From Streptomyces nodosus (GTDB taxonomy: Bacteria > Actinomycetota > Actinomycetes > Streptomycetales > Streptomycetaceae), in assembly GCF_008704995.1 (NCBI RefSeq), contig NZ_CP023747.1, positions 1,514,501 through 1,578,500 on the forward strand: 64,000 nucleotides of DNA, in the 5' to 3' direction. The position numbers were made by a program, and so were the translations under genes. Each line of letters begins with the position of its first letter. The stretch's first letter is position 1. Of this stretch, positions 7,863 through 17,636 are shown one piece after another. Under the pieces are notes generated by a model. It ran no database searches. It was given only the letters and a program-made list of their open reading frames with translations, and was not told the DNA's origin.

Positions 7863-8749
7863 CGCGCACTCCGTCGTTGCAGGGGCAGATACACGGCCAT
7901 GACCAGGCCCGCGACCAGGACCATGTCGAGGCTGAGGGCGAGCGCCACGTTCTCCTGGCCGACCAGGACGTTCCCGGAGATGGCGTCGGCGATCTGCAGG
8001 GTGACCAGCGGGACGGCGCTGCCCACCATCGCGGCGGCGGTGGCGTAGGCGGCGAAGGCGCTGCCGAAGAGCAGCACCAGTCCGCCGAGCAGGGAGGGCA
8101 GCAGCACGGGCAGGGCGACATGGCGCCAGTACTGGAAGGCGGTGGCCCCGTTGTTCCGGGCGGCCTCCCGCCACTGGGTGCGCAGTCCGTCGAGGGCGGG
8201 GGTGATGGTGAGGACCATCAGCGGGATCAGGAAGTACAGATAGACGATCACCAGGCCCCAGAAGCTGTAGAGGTTCCAGCCCTTGTCGGCCAGGCCGAGG
8301 CGGCGGGTGAGCACCCCGGAGTTGCCGAGCGTGGCGACGAAGGCGAACGCCAGCGGGACGCCGCCGAAGTTCGCGAGAACCCCGGCGGCGGTGAGCACGG
8401 CCTCGCGCAGCGCGCGGAAACGGGAGGTCACCACGGTCTGGGCGAGCGGCAGTCCCAGCGCGGCGGCGAGCACCGCGGATACGGCGGAGAGCTTGACGCT
8501 GCCGATCAGGGCGGTGAGATAGGCGCCGTGCAGGGAGGCGCTGAGGTTGGCGGTGCTGTAGGAGGTGGCGCCGGTGGCCGGGTCCTTGACGGTGAGGGCG
8601 CCGTTCAGCATGGCGAGGGCAGGGATCCCGAAGGCGACGCCGGTGAAGGCGAGCAGCGGGAGGACGGCGAGCCGGCCGGTGGCGCGGCGCCGCCGCTGAC
8701 GTGGTGCAGCGGCGGGCGCCGGTTCGGCCTCGGTGAGGGCGACGGTCAT
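7850..8749 (-). CDS. ABC transporter permease (first subunit)
   Basis: A 299-residue membrane permease with a hydrophilic, Arg-rich N-terminal 25 residues followed by about six transmembrane segments. The EAA loop is EAARNNGATAFQYWRHVALP at about residue 190. The ATG overlaps the stop of the solute-binding protein gene (ATGA, 4 nt), so these genes are translationally coupled. It pairs with the downstream permease in an importer whose substrate is probably organic and possibly phosphorus-containing, judged from the HAD-EEP enzyme at the end of the operon. Confidence 0.87.
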   Translation of the reverse strand: MTVALTEAEPAPAAAPRQRRRRATGRLAVLPLLAFTGVAFGIPALAMLNGALTVKDPATGATSYSTANLSASLHGAYLTALIGSVKLSAVSAVLAAALGLPLAQTVVTSRFRALREAVLTAAGVLANFGGVPLAFAFVATLGNSGVLTRRLGLADKGWNLYSFWGLVIVYLYFLIPLMVLTITPALDGLRTQWREAARNNGATAFQYWRHVALPVLLPSLLGGLVLLFGSAFAAYATAAAMVGSAVPLVTLQIADAISGNVLVGQENVALALSLDMVLVAGLVMAVYLPLQRRSARWLA

Positions 8750-9900
8750 CCGGAGACGGCCTTGCCCCAGCCCTGCGCGACGACCGTCTTGGCCTTGTTC
8801 TGCTGGTCCTCGGACGGGAAGGCGGGGGTGCCGGAGACCTCGGGCAGCTTGGCCGCCGCGTCCTTGTCGAGGGTGCCGGCCTTCTCCATGGCGGGCATCA
8901 GGACGGGGCGGGCGTATCCCTGGAGCCACAGGTTCTGGCCCTCGGCACCGTAGAGGTACTCCTGCCACAGGCGGGCGGCCGCCGGGTGCGGGGCGTCCTT
9001 GTTGATGGCCTGCGAGTAGTACTGGGAGAACATGCCGTCGTCCGGCACGACGACCTTCCAGTCCAGGCCCTTGGACTTGAACTCGTCGGCGTACCCGGCG
9101 TTCAGGTAGTCCCAGTCGATGGTGATCGGGGTCTCGCCCTTCTCGACGGTGGCCGGGGTGGACTCGACGGGCGTGTAGTTGCCGTTCTTCTTCAGCCGGG
9201 CGAAGAAGTCGAGACCGGGCTGGATGTCGTCGAAGGAGCCGCCGTTCGCCAGGGACGCCGCGTACACGCCGGCGAAGGCCGCGGCCGCCTTGGTGGGGTT
9301 GCCGTTGAGCGCGACCTGGCCCTTGTACTCCGGCTTGAGGAGGTCCTTGAAGGAGGTCGGGCAGGTCTTGACGCGCTTGTCGTCGCAGCCGATGGAGATA
9401 TAGCCGCCGTAGTCGTTGTACCAGCGCGCCTGGGCGTCCTTCTGGCCCTCGGGGATGTCGTCGTAGGCGGTCACCTCGTACGACGCCAGCAGCCCCTGCT
9501 GAGCGGCGCTGAGCGCGAAGGAGGTGCCCAGGTCGAGGACGTCGGGGGCGCGGTCCTGGCCCTTGCGGGAGGTGACCGCGTTGATCTCGTCCTGGCTGGA
9601 GCCGTCCGGGTTCTCGACCTCGACCTTGATGCCGTACTTCTTCTGGAAACCGTCGATCAGGGCGCCGTAGTTGGCCCAGTCCCGGGGCAGGGCGATCGCA
9701 TGCAGCGTGCCCTCCTTCTTGGCGGCCTTCACCAGGGCGTCGAGGCCGCCGAAGTCCGCGGCCGAGGTCGCGGAGGCCGCGCTCTTGCCGTCCGCGCCGG
9801 TCGACGCCTTGTCGGGGGCCGCGCCACAGGCGCTGAGGGCGAGTGCGGCGACGACGAGGCCACCGGTGAGGACAGCGGTCCTCGGCTGGAACACGGTCAC
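8746..9900 (-). CDS. Extracellular solute-binding lipoprotein of the ABC importer
   Basis: A 384-residue binding protein. The N-terminus is a lipoprotein signal with lipobox LSAC (C25), so the mature protein is membrane-anchored outside the cell. The body (LDALVKAAKKEGTLHAIALP, then PDVLDLGTSFAL, then TPITIDWDYLNAGY) is of the periplasmic binding-protein class used for polyamines, iron, thiamine and 2-aminoethylphosphonate. The GTG start is chosen because GGAG lies 5 nt upstream and the signal peptide begins there; 44 codons of open frame upstream are rejected. It is the first gene of the operon, with a palindromic operator about 45 nt before the start. Ligand unknown. Confidence 0.87.
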   Translation of the reverse strand: MTVFQPRTAVLTGGLVVAALALSACGAAPDKASTGADGKSAASATSAADFGGLDALVKAAKKEGTLHAIALPRDWANYGALIDGFQKKYGIKVEVENPDGSSQDEINAVTSRKGQDRAPDVLDLGTSFALSAAQQGLLASYEVTAYDDIPEGQKDAQARWYNDYGGYISIGCDDKRVKTCPTSFKDLLKPEYKGQVALNGNPTKAAAAFAGVYAASLANGGSFDDIQPGLDFFARLKKNGNYTPVESTPATVEKGETPITIDWDYLNAGYADEFKSKGLDWKVVVPDDGMFSQYYSQAINKDAPHPAAARLWQEYLYGAEGQNLWLQGYARPVLMPAMEKAGTLDKDAAAKLPEVSGTPAFPSEDQQNKAKTVVAQGWGKAVSG

Positions 9901-9943
9901 GGTCTCTCCAGGAGTACGCACGAAGGCTCGGGCGAGGCGGGGA

Positions 9944-9959
9944 ACTTGTCTGAACAAGT
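9944..9959. promoter_or_regulatory. GntR/HutC-type operator palindrome
   Basis: A perfect dyad ACTTGT-CTGA-ACAAGT lies between the divergent regulator and transporter genes, 44 nt upstream of the binding-protein start. The TTGT...ACAA form is typical of operators for HutC-subfamily GntR repressors, and the divergent gene at 10112 is such a regulator. Binding is inferred. Confidence 0.75.
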
Positions 9960-10111
9960 CGACTCCAGTACGCCCGGCGTCGATGTCCTTCGCGTAAACG
10001 CTGCTCAAACCTTGAGCCCTTGTTGCCTGCACAATCCCGGGGTGTACGGAACGCCCGGAGCCTCGTCTAGGCTGGCAGCGCTGTGCACAGTGGCCGAGTC
10101 AGAGGGGAAGC

Positions 10112-10852
10112 ATGACAGCGCGACACGAGGAGATCGCCGACGCACTGCGGCGTGCGATCGACCGCGAGGAGTACACGGTGGGGTCGCTGCTGCCTCCGGA
10201 GACGGACCTCGCGGCTCACTACGGAGTCTCACGCGGGACGGTACGCCAGGCCGTCGCGGCCCTGACCGCCGAGGGGCTCATCGGGTCGCGGCAGGGTGCC
10301 CGCAGGGTCGTCCTGGCCAGCCGGCGCAGCCAGAGCTTCGCGGAGCTGCGCAGCTTCGCGCAGTGGGCGCGGGCGATGGGGCGCGAGGCGACCGGGCAGG
10401 TGGTGAGCCAGGAGCGCCGGCCCGCGACGAAGGAGGACGCGGCCCTGCTCCAGCTGCCCGAGGGGGCCCCGGTGCTGCACGTCCTGCGGGTGCGGGGGCT
10501 GGACGGCGAGCCGGTCCTGCTGGAACGGACGGTGTACGCGGACTGGATCTCCCCGGCGGTGGAGTCCATCGAGCCGGGCTGCCCCTCCGTGACCCAGCGG
10601 CTCTTCGACGAGACGGGCCTGGTGTTCGCCCACGGCGAGCACCTCATCGACGCGGTGGCCGCAGGCGCCCGGGACGCCGAACTGCTCGGCGTCCGGCGCA
10701 CCAGCCCGCTGCTGAGGGTCCGCCGTGTCACCACCACCCGCGACGGGCGCCCGGTGGAGTGGTCCGACGACCGCTACCGGTCGGACGCGGTGAACTTCAG
10801 CGTGCACAACGCCATCGGCAACAACGCCCTGGCCCGCAAGCCGGCCGGGTGA
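10112..10852 (+). CDS. GntR-family (HutC/UTRA) transcriptional regulator of the transporter operon
   Basis: A 246-residue regulator. Residues 1-70 form a winged helix-turn-helix typical of GntR (PPETDLAAHYGVSRGTVRQA). Residues about 85-235 form a UTRA ligand-binding domain, ending in the usual RVRRVTTTRDGRPVEWSDDRY strand. AGGGGAAGC precedes the ATG. It is transcribed divergently from the ABC/HAD-EEP operon with a palindromic operator between, so local repression relieved by an imported or derived ligand is the simplest reading. UTRA regulators often sense phosphorylated sugars, histidine derivatives or phosphonate-like compounds; which one here is not shown. Confidence 0.88.
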   Translation: MTARHEEIADALRRAIDREEYTVGSLLPPETDLAAHYGVSRGTVRQAVAALTAEGLIGSRQGARRVVLASRRSQSFAELRSFAQWARAMGREATGQVVSQERRPATKEDAALLQLPEGAPVLHVLRVRGLDGEPVLLERTVYADWISPAVESIEPGCPSVTQRLFDETGLVFAHGEHLIDAVAAGARDAELLGVRRTSPLLRVRRVTTTRDGRPVEWSDDRYRSDAVNFSVHNAIGNNALARKPAG

Positions 10853-10872
10853 CCTCCGGCCTCGGGTGGACC

Positions 10873-11373
10873 CTATGTCGGTGAGCCCGAGGAGAAGCGG
10901 CGGAGCAGCGGGGAGAGCACCAGTACGGACTTGGTGCGTTCCACGAAGGGCTCGCCCGCGATCCGTTCCAGCACCCGCTCGAAGTGCCGCATGTCCGAGG
11001 CGAAGACCTGGGCGATAGCGTCCGCCTCGCCGGTGACGGTGGAGGCGGACACGACCTCCTGGTAGCGCTCCAGACCCCGCTGGATGATCTCCGGCGAGGT
11101 GTTGCGCCGGCAGTAGATCTCGACGAACCCCTCGGTCTCCCAGCCGAGCGCCGCCGGGTCCACCCGGACGGTGAACCCGGTGATGGCACCGGAGGCGCGC
11201 AGCCGGTCCACGCGCCGCTTCACCGCGGGCGCGGACAGGCCGACCAGGTGCCCGATGTCCGCATAGGAGCGGCGGGCGTCCTCGGCGAGGGCGTGGACGA
11301 TGCGTTCGTCGAGATCGTTCAGCAAGGCGGGCGGTTCACTTCTGTGCGAGGGCTGCGGAAGGCGCGGCTCCAC
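10873..11373 (-). CDS. Lrp/AsnC-family transcriptional regulator
   Basis: A small regulator (166 residues from the GTG at 11373). An N-terminal helix-turn-helix (LNDLDERIVHALAEDARRSY followed by LVGLSAPAVKRRVDRL) is followed by a RAM/ligand-binding domain (VEIYCRRNTSPEIIQRGLER). Such proteins sense amino acids and control their metabolism. No good ribosome-binding site precedes the GTG; a TTG at 11325 would start just before the helix-turn-helix and is a reasonable alternative. It converges with the GntR gene, 20 nt between stops. A link to the lysine-degrading pair 6 kb away is possible but not supported by position. Confidence 0.85.
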   Translation of the reverse strand: MEPRLPQPSHRSEPPALLNDLDERIVHALAEDARRSYADIGHLVGLSAPAVKRRVDRLRASGAITGFTVRVDPAALGWETEGFVEIYCRRNTSPEIIQRGLERYQEVVSASTVTGEADAIAQVFASDMRHFERVLERIAGEPFVERTKSVLVLSPLLRRFSSGSPT

Positions 11374-11483
11374 GGCGGACGGCCGGGGGCGGCGCCTACC
11401 GGAAGTAGAACACGCCGCCCCCGACGGCCATCGGGACTCCGCACACCGCCCGGGTGACGCCCGGAAGGCCGCCCGGGGCCGGC

Positions 11484-13058
<1,575 letters not shown>

Positions 13059-13388
13059 CTAGGAGGAACCTCCAAGCGCGAGGGCGATGTCCAGGGCCGG
13101 ACGGTCGCCCGCCGAGCCGGCGAAGACCTCCTCGGCGATCTTCCACTCCTCCGGCCTGGCCTGCGCATACGTCTGCCAGCCACGTACGACGACCAGCATC
13201 CCCCGCTCGACGGCCCCGGCGGGCCAGAGGGTCTCGTCGCCGAGGCTGTCCGCCAGCGCGTCCCAGTTCCGTCCGAACCAGTCGGGCAGCGCAAGGGCGT
13301 GCGCGACGCGGTCCATCAGTCCCGCCTTGTCCGTGACACCGTCGAGGTCGACGGTGACCACGACCCGGCCTGCCAGCTCTTCGCTCAT
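13059..13388 (-). CDS. Barstar-family ribonuclease inhibitor
   Basis: A 109-residue cytoplasmic protein of the barstar fold. The diagnostic block is ALPDWFGRNWDALADSLGD, where the helix and acidic residues insert into the active site of barnase-type RNases. Barstars protect the producing cell from its own RNase. The ATG overlaps the stop of the RNase gene just upstream by 4 nt, so the two are translationally coupled and very likely form a cognate enzyme/inhibitor pair. Confidence 0.87.
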   Translation of the reverse strand: MSEELAGRVVVTVDLDGVTDKAGLMDRVAHALALPDWFGRNWDALADSLGDETLWPAGAVERGMLVVVRGWQTYAQARPEEWKIAEEVFAGSAGDRPALDIALALGGSS

Positions 13389-13795
13389 CTCAGTACCGCC
13401 CGGAACGTGTTGTAGTGATCATCGGTGTAGTAGAACTCCCCGCCCTGACCGGTGACGATGCGCCTGGCACCACGATCGCGCGACCCCGGGGTGCGCACCG
13501 TGTACTCGTGGTAATAGCCACGCGGCTCCTTGGGCAGCCGCCCCTCGAAATTGCCGAACACGGTGTTGTCCTGCCGGTACGGGAAGGGGCCGCCCCGGTC
13601 GATGAGGTCCAGCGTCTGCCGGGCCTCGGCCGGCAGCCCGGACCGGCTGATCGTGGCCATCCCCCGGGCCCATGACGGGGCGGAGGAGCCGGCACCGGTG
13701 GCTCCGGAGGGACCTGAGGGCGAGCAGCCCGTCAGTAGGACGACGAGCGTGACGAGGAGCCCCGCGAGCACACGGGGGACGAACCGCAGCAGCAT
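13385..13795 (-). CDS. Barnase/RNase Sa-family ribonuclease with lipoprotein signal
   Basis: A 136-residue predicted exported guanyl-specific RNase (N1/T1 family). The N-terminus has a positively charged start, a hydrophobic core and a lipobox ending LLTGC (C24), indicating a lipid-anchored protein. The catalytic set of the Streptomyces RNase Sa group is visible: E97 in YYHEYTV, R112 in GARRIV and H127 in TDDHYNTF. It cleaves RNA 3' of guanosine in that family. The downstream coupled gene encodes barstar. Whether its role is nutrient RNA breakdown, self-recognition or competition is unknown; membrane anchoring is unusual compared with freely secreted RNase Sa. Confidence 0.85.
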   Translation of the reverse strand: MLLRFVPRVLAGLLVTLVVLLTGCSPSGPSGATGAGSSAPSWARGMATISRSGLPAEARQTLDLIDRGGPFPYRQDNTVFGNFEGRLPKEPRGYYHEYTVRTPGSRDRGARRIVTGQGGEFYYTDDHYNTFRAVLR

Positions 13796-13831
13796 GCCGT
13801 AGATGTTCCCACGGCCGTCCCACGCGGCCCG

Positions 13832-14851
13832 TCAGGCCCCGTCGGGGTCCGCCCGGTTCAGGGCGGGCTTCGGCGTCGGTCCCGCCGCCATCAGGTAGTC
13901 CGCCGCCGAGGTGTCCGTCACCAGGCTGGTGACGAGCCCGGACCGCAGCACCGCGTCGATCGCGGACCCCTTGCGCTGACCGCCCGCGATCGCGACGACC
14001 TCCGGGATGCGGCGCAGCTGGTCGGCCTTGACCGTGATGCACCGCTCCCCCAGGTCCCGCCCGATCCGGCGGCCCTCGGCGTCGAAGAGGTGTGCGGACA
14101 TCTCGGCGGCTACCCCGAGGGAGGCGTAGTGGGCACGCTCCTCGTCGCTCAGCATGTCGTGCACCGTCGAGATGCCCGGCTCCCAGGAGCCGATGGAGAC
14201 ACAGGCGACCGTGACCTTGTCGAAGTACTCGAAGGCACGGGCGATCCCGGTCTGGTTGCGCAGCGCCGCCGCGGTCGCCGCGTCCGGCAACAGCATCGGC
14301 GCGTAGATGGGGTGCGCGTCCCCGCCCGAGACCTGCGCGGCACGGCGCACGGCCTCCACCGAGCCGCGCTCGGCGGTCCCGGCGTCGTACACGCCCGTCA
14401 GCTGCACCACCGTGCACGGCGGCAGCCGGTTCAGGGCAGCCGCCATATGAATGGTGGAGCGGCCCCAGGCCAGGCCCAGCACATCGCCCTCGGTCACCAG
14501 TTCGCCGAGCAGATCTGCCGCCACCTCGCCCAGGTTCTCCGGGTCGGGCGACTCCTCGACGTCCGCCGGGGACTCGACCACCACGGCGTGTCTGAGGCCG
14601 TAGCGGGCGCGCAGCGCGTCGGAGCGCTCGGCGTCCAGCTCGGCCGGGACACGGATCTCGATCCGTACCAGATCCCGTTCGAGAGCGGTCTCCAGGACCC
14701 GGGCCACTTTGAAGCGGCTGACGCCGAACTCCTCCGCGATCTGGATCTTGGATTTGCCCTCGAGATAGAAGCGACGGGCCATGGCCGCCGCCTGCACCAG
14801 CTCAGCGGGTCCCATCCGCATGGCTGACCGGCCCGCCGACATACCCGACAC
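13832..14851 (-). CDS. SorC/DeoR-type sugar-binding transcriptional regulator
   Basis: A 339-residue regulator. The N-terminal helix-turn-helix is around residues 25-55 (YLEGKSKIQIAEEFGVSRF), followed by a long sugar-phosphate-binding domain of the SorC family (GLAWGRSTIHMAAALNRLP; ITVKADQLRRIPEVVAIAGG). The GTG at 14851 is preferred because GAGGAG lies exactly 6 nt before it; a GTG 8 codons upstream lacks a site. It lies next to rpe (pentose phosphate pathway) on the same strand, about 100 nt downstream, so control of pentose or related sugar-phosphate genes is plausible but unproven. Confidence 0.86.
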   Translation of the reverse strand: MSGMSAGRSAMRMGPAELVQAAAMARRFYLEGKSKIQIAEEFGVSRFKVARVLETALERDLVRIEIRVPAELDAERSDALRARYGLRHAVVVESPADVEESPDPENLGEVAADLLGELVTEGDVLGLAWGRSTIHMAAALNRLPPCTVVQLTGVYDAGTAERGSVEAVRRAAQVSGGDAHPIYAPMLLPDAATAAALRNQTGIARAFEYFDKVTVACVSIGSWEPGISTVHDMLSDEERAHYASLGVAAEMSAHLFDAEGRRIGRDLGERCITVKADQLRRIPEVVAIAGGQRKGSAIDAVLRSGLVTSLVTDTSAADYLMAAGPTPKPALNRADPDGA

Positions 14852-14952
14852 GGCCATCTCCTCACTGCTGTTCACACTTGGATTCGCCGTTCATCCTTGC
14901 AGATCCGGCGTGTTTGATCAGCCCGGACGGACGGCGTTCAGGTTCCGTTGTC

Positions 14953-15639
14953 TCAGTCGTCGCACGCCCAGGACGCCCGGGCGGTCGCCCGCTCCGCCTG
15001 GGCGCGCAGTGCGCGCACCGCCTCGGCCGGGTCCCCGGCCCCGTACACGGCCGAACCGGCCACGAAGACGTCCGCCCCCGCCTCCGCGCACTGTTCGATG
15101 GTGGAGGCCGAGACTCCGCCGTCCACCTGGAGCCACAGTTCGAGGCCGTGCTTGCTGATCAGCTCACGGGTGCGGCGGATCTTCGGGAGCATGATGTCCA
15201 GGAAGGCCTGGCCGCCGAAGCCGGGCTCGACCGTCATGATCAGCAGCATGTCCAGCTCGGGCAGCAGGTCCTCGTACGGCTCGATCGGGGTCGCGGGCTT
15301 GAGGGCCATGGAGGCCCGGGCGCCCTTGGCCCGGATCTCACGGGCGAGCCGCACCGGCGCCGCCGCGGCCTCCACATGGAAGGTCACGGAGCCGGCTCCC
15401 GCCTCGACGTACTGCGGGGCCCAGCGATCGGCGTCCTCGATCATCAGATGGCAGTCCAGCGGGATGTCCGTCGCCCGCACCAGGGACTCGACGATCGGCA
15501 CACCGAGCGTCAAGTTCGGGACGAAGTGGTTGTCCATGACGTCGACGTGGAGCCAGTCGGCGCCCTCCACGGCCTTCGCCTCGTCGGCGAGGCGGGCGAA
15601 GTCCGCGGACAGGATGCTGGGGTTGATCTGCACGGCCAT
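14953..15639 (-). CDS. rpe: Ribulose-phosphate 3-epimerase
   Basis: A 228-residue TIM-barrel enzyme that interconverts ribulose 5-phosphate and xylulose 5-phosphate in the pentose phosphate and related pathways. All signature segments are present: [12 protein letters not shown] at the N-terminus, the metal-binding [12 protein letters not shown] and CHLMIED, the flexible VEPGFGGQ loop, and the phosphate-binding DGGVS and GSAVYG. Length matches the family (about 220-230). It is divergent from a small unknown gene. Confidence 0.95.
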   Translation of the reverse strand: MAVQINPSILSADFARLADEAKAVEGADWLHVDVMDNHFVPNLTLGVPIVESLVRATDIPLDCHLMIEDADRWAPQYVEAGAGSVTFHVEAAAAPVRLAREIRAKGARASMALKPATPIEPYEDLLPELDMLLIMTVEPGFGGQAFLDIMLPKIRRTRELISKHGLELWLQVDGGVSASTIEQCAEAGADVFVAGSAVYGAGDPAEAVRALRAQAERATARASWACDD

Positions 15640-15762
15640 GACCCAAGCGTGCCATGCCCGAAGCGGCTTGTTGGCCCCGGTCCGCCCACCGGACCTCCGG
15701 CCCGTCCGGACTCCCGCCGCGGACACCGCGACGATCCCCGGCCCACGGTAGGTTCTCGCCCC

Positions 15763-16068
15763 GTGACAGCAGCACTGACATGCAGGAAGACCCATTCCCT
15801 CGAAACGGGGTCCGTCTACGCCTGGGAGACCGCGGAAGGAGCCACCGGAAACGTCCTGATCGACCTGGCGGAAGCGGTCGCCCGCCCCTGCACACCGGAG
15901 GGAGCCGTCCTCGGCGAGATGCTCCTCGCGAAAGACGTCGGGAACACGGAGAACCCCGACCCGGACCCGGAGATCCGTCGCGCCTTCCTGATCGCGGCAT
16001 CGGTGATCTTCCAGGAGGGGGAGCGGCAGGGGCGACTGCCCGACACGATCCGGCGCACCTACTGGTAG
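15763..16068 (+). CDS. Conserved-looking small protein of unknown function
   Basis: A 101-residue acidic cytoplasmic protein starting at GTG ([20 protein letters not shown]). No signal peptide, membrane segment or recognised domain is seen. It has two cysteines (in LTCRKT and ARPCTPEG) and a helical second half. It is coding: the frame keeps strong third-position GC and sits in an otherwise gene-free gap between divergent rpe and convergent rsmB. Its start is not strongly supported by a ribosome-binding site. Function unknown. Confidence 0.7.
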   Translation: MTAALTCRKTHSLETGSVYAWETAEGATGNVLIDLAEAVARPCTPEGAVLGEMLLAKDVGNTENPDPDPEIRRAFLIAASVIFQEGERQGRLPDTIRRTYW

Positions 16069-16128
16069 CCGAGGCCCCCGCCGGGCGTCCGACGGTCCGG
16101 CGGCTGGTGGTCGCGGCCCCCGCCGGCG

Positions 16129-17547
16129 TCAGGCGGTCCGGCGGACGAGCGCCAGATACATCGCGTCGGTGCCGTGCAGATGCGGCCACAGCTGTACGTC
16201 GGGACCGTCGCCGAGGGCCGGTACGCCGGGCAGCAGCGGCCGGGCGTCGATGAGCTCCGCGTCCCCGTGCTGCTTGAGCACATCGTCCACCACGGCACGG
16301 GTCTCGGCGAGATGCGGCGAGCAGGTGGCATAGCCGACGACCCCGCCGACGCGCACGGAGCGCAGCGCCGTCCGCAGCAGGGCGCGCTGGAGCGGCCCGA
16401 AGTTGTCCAGGTCCTCGGGGCGGCGGCGCCAGCGTGCCTCGGGGCGGCGGCGCAGCGCACCGAGCCCCGTGCAGGGCACATCCATCAGCACCCGGTCGAA
16501 GGTGCCGGGGCGCCAGGGCGGGCGGGTGCCGTCGGCGGCGATCACCTGGTAGGGGCCGGGGTTCGAGGCGAGGGCCCTGGCCACCAGACCGGCCCGGTGC
16601 GGCTGCTTCTCGGAGGCCAGCAGCACGGCCCCGCGCTCGGCGGCCAGCGCGGCGAGCAGCGCGGCCTTGCCGCCGGGCCCGGCGCAGCCGTCCAGCCACT
16701 TCTCGTCGGGCCCCTCCAGGGGCGCGTCGGCCAGGGCGAGCGCGACCAGCTGGCTGCCCTCGTCCTGGACGCCGGCCCGGCCCTCCCGTACGGCCTCCAC
16801 GGCGCCCGGCTCGCCGCCTTCGGTGAGCCGGACCGCGTAGGGCGACCAGCGGCCCGGTACGGCCGCGTCCTCGCGGAGCAGCTCCTCGGTGGTGGCACGG
16901 CCCGGACGGGCGACCAGGGTGACCTCGGGCCGTTCGTTGTCGGCCTCGAGGAGGTCCTCGATCCCGGCGCGCCCGCCGCCGAGCGAGTCCCACAGCGCGG
17001 ACACGACCCAGCGCGGATGCGAGTGCACCACGGCGAGATGGTCCTCGGGGTCCTTGTCGTAGGGCGGAGCCACTTGCTCCAGCCAGCCGTCGAGGTCGTG
17101 CCGCGCGACCTTGCGCAGCACCGCGTTGACGAACTTGGCCCGGCCGTCGCCCAGCACCACCCGGGCCAGCTCGACGGTGGCCGACACTGCGGCATGGCTG
17201 GGGATCCGGGTCCCCAGCAGCTGATGGGCGCCCAGGCTCAGCACATCGAGCACCGGCGGGTCCACCTCGCGCAGCGGCCGGTCGACACACTCCGCGAGAA
17301 CGGCGTCGTACGTCCCCTGTCTGCGCAGCGTCCCGTACACCAGCTCGGTGGCGAGCGCCGCGTCCCGCCCGTCGAAGCCGTCCTTCTCACGCGCCTTGCG
17401 CAGCAGCGGGGGCAGCACGAGGTTCGCATAGGCGTCCCGCTCGTCGACGGCCCGCAGGGCCTCGAAGGCGAGGAGACGGACGGGGTCCTTCTGGGGCCGG
17501 CGATAGGGCTTGCCGGGCTTGCGGGGACGACGGGGCTGGTCGCTCAC
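16129..17547 (-). CDS. rsmB: 16S rRNA (cytosine-967 C5)-methyltransferase
   Basis: A 472-residue RNA methyltransferase. The N-terminal third is a NusB-like RNA-binding domain (EALRAVDERDAYANLVLPPL) and the C-terminal half a Rossmann methyltransferase. The SAM site is WLDGCAGPGGKAALLAA, and both conserved cysteines are visible in DVPCTGLGALRRRPEARW and YATCSPHLAETRAV. It methylates C967 of 16S rRNA in the family. A GTG start with GGAG 10 nt upstream gives a basic N-terminus. It follows fmt on the same strand with an 89-nt gap, the usual fmt-rsmB arrangement. Confidence 0.93.
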   Translation of the reverse strand: MSDQPRRPRKPGKPYRRPQKDPVRLLAFEALRAVDERDAYANLVLPPLLRKAREKDGFDGRDAALATELVYGTLRRQGTYDAVLAECVDRPLREVDPPVLDVLSLGAHQLLGTRIPSHAAVSATVELARVVLGDGRAKFVNAVLRKVARHDLDGWLEQVAPPYDKDPEDHLAVVHSHPRWVVSALWDSLGGGRAGIEDLLEADNERPEVTLVARPGRATTEELLREDAAVPGRWSPYAVRLTEGGEPGAVEAVREGRAGVQDEGSQLVALALADAPLEGPDEKWLDGCAGPGGKAALLAALAAERGAVLLASEKQPHRAGLVARALASNPGPYQVIAADGTRPPWRPGTFDRVLMDVPCTGLGALRRRPEARWRRRPEDLDNFGPLQRALLRTALRSVRVGGVVGYATCSPHLAETRAVVDDVLKQHGDAELIDARPLLPGVPALGDGPDVQLWPHLHGTDAMYLALVRRTA

Positions 17548-17636
17548 GAAAAATGTGCTCCGGTTGAAGGGACGACATGCGCTGTTCCAGCGTACGTCCG
17601 TGGGGATCGGGGGAGGTCGGACGGGGTCGGGGAGGA

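Noticed and set aside
9901..10032. 44-codon N-terminal extension of the solute-binding lipoprotein
   Set aside because: It would bury the signal peptide and cross the operator; the GTG at 9900 has a good ribosome-binding site.
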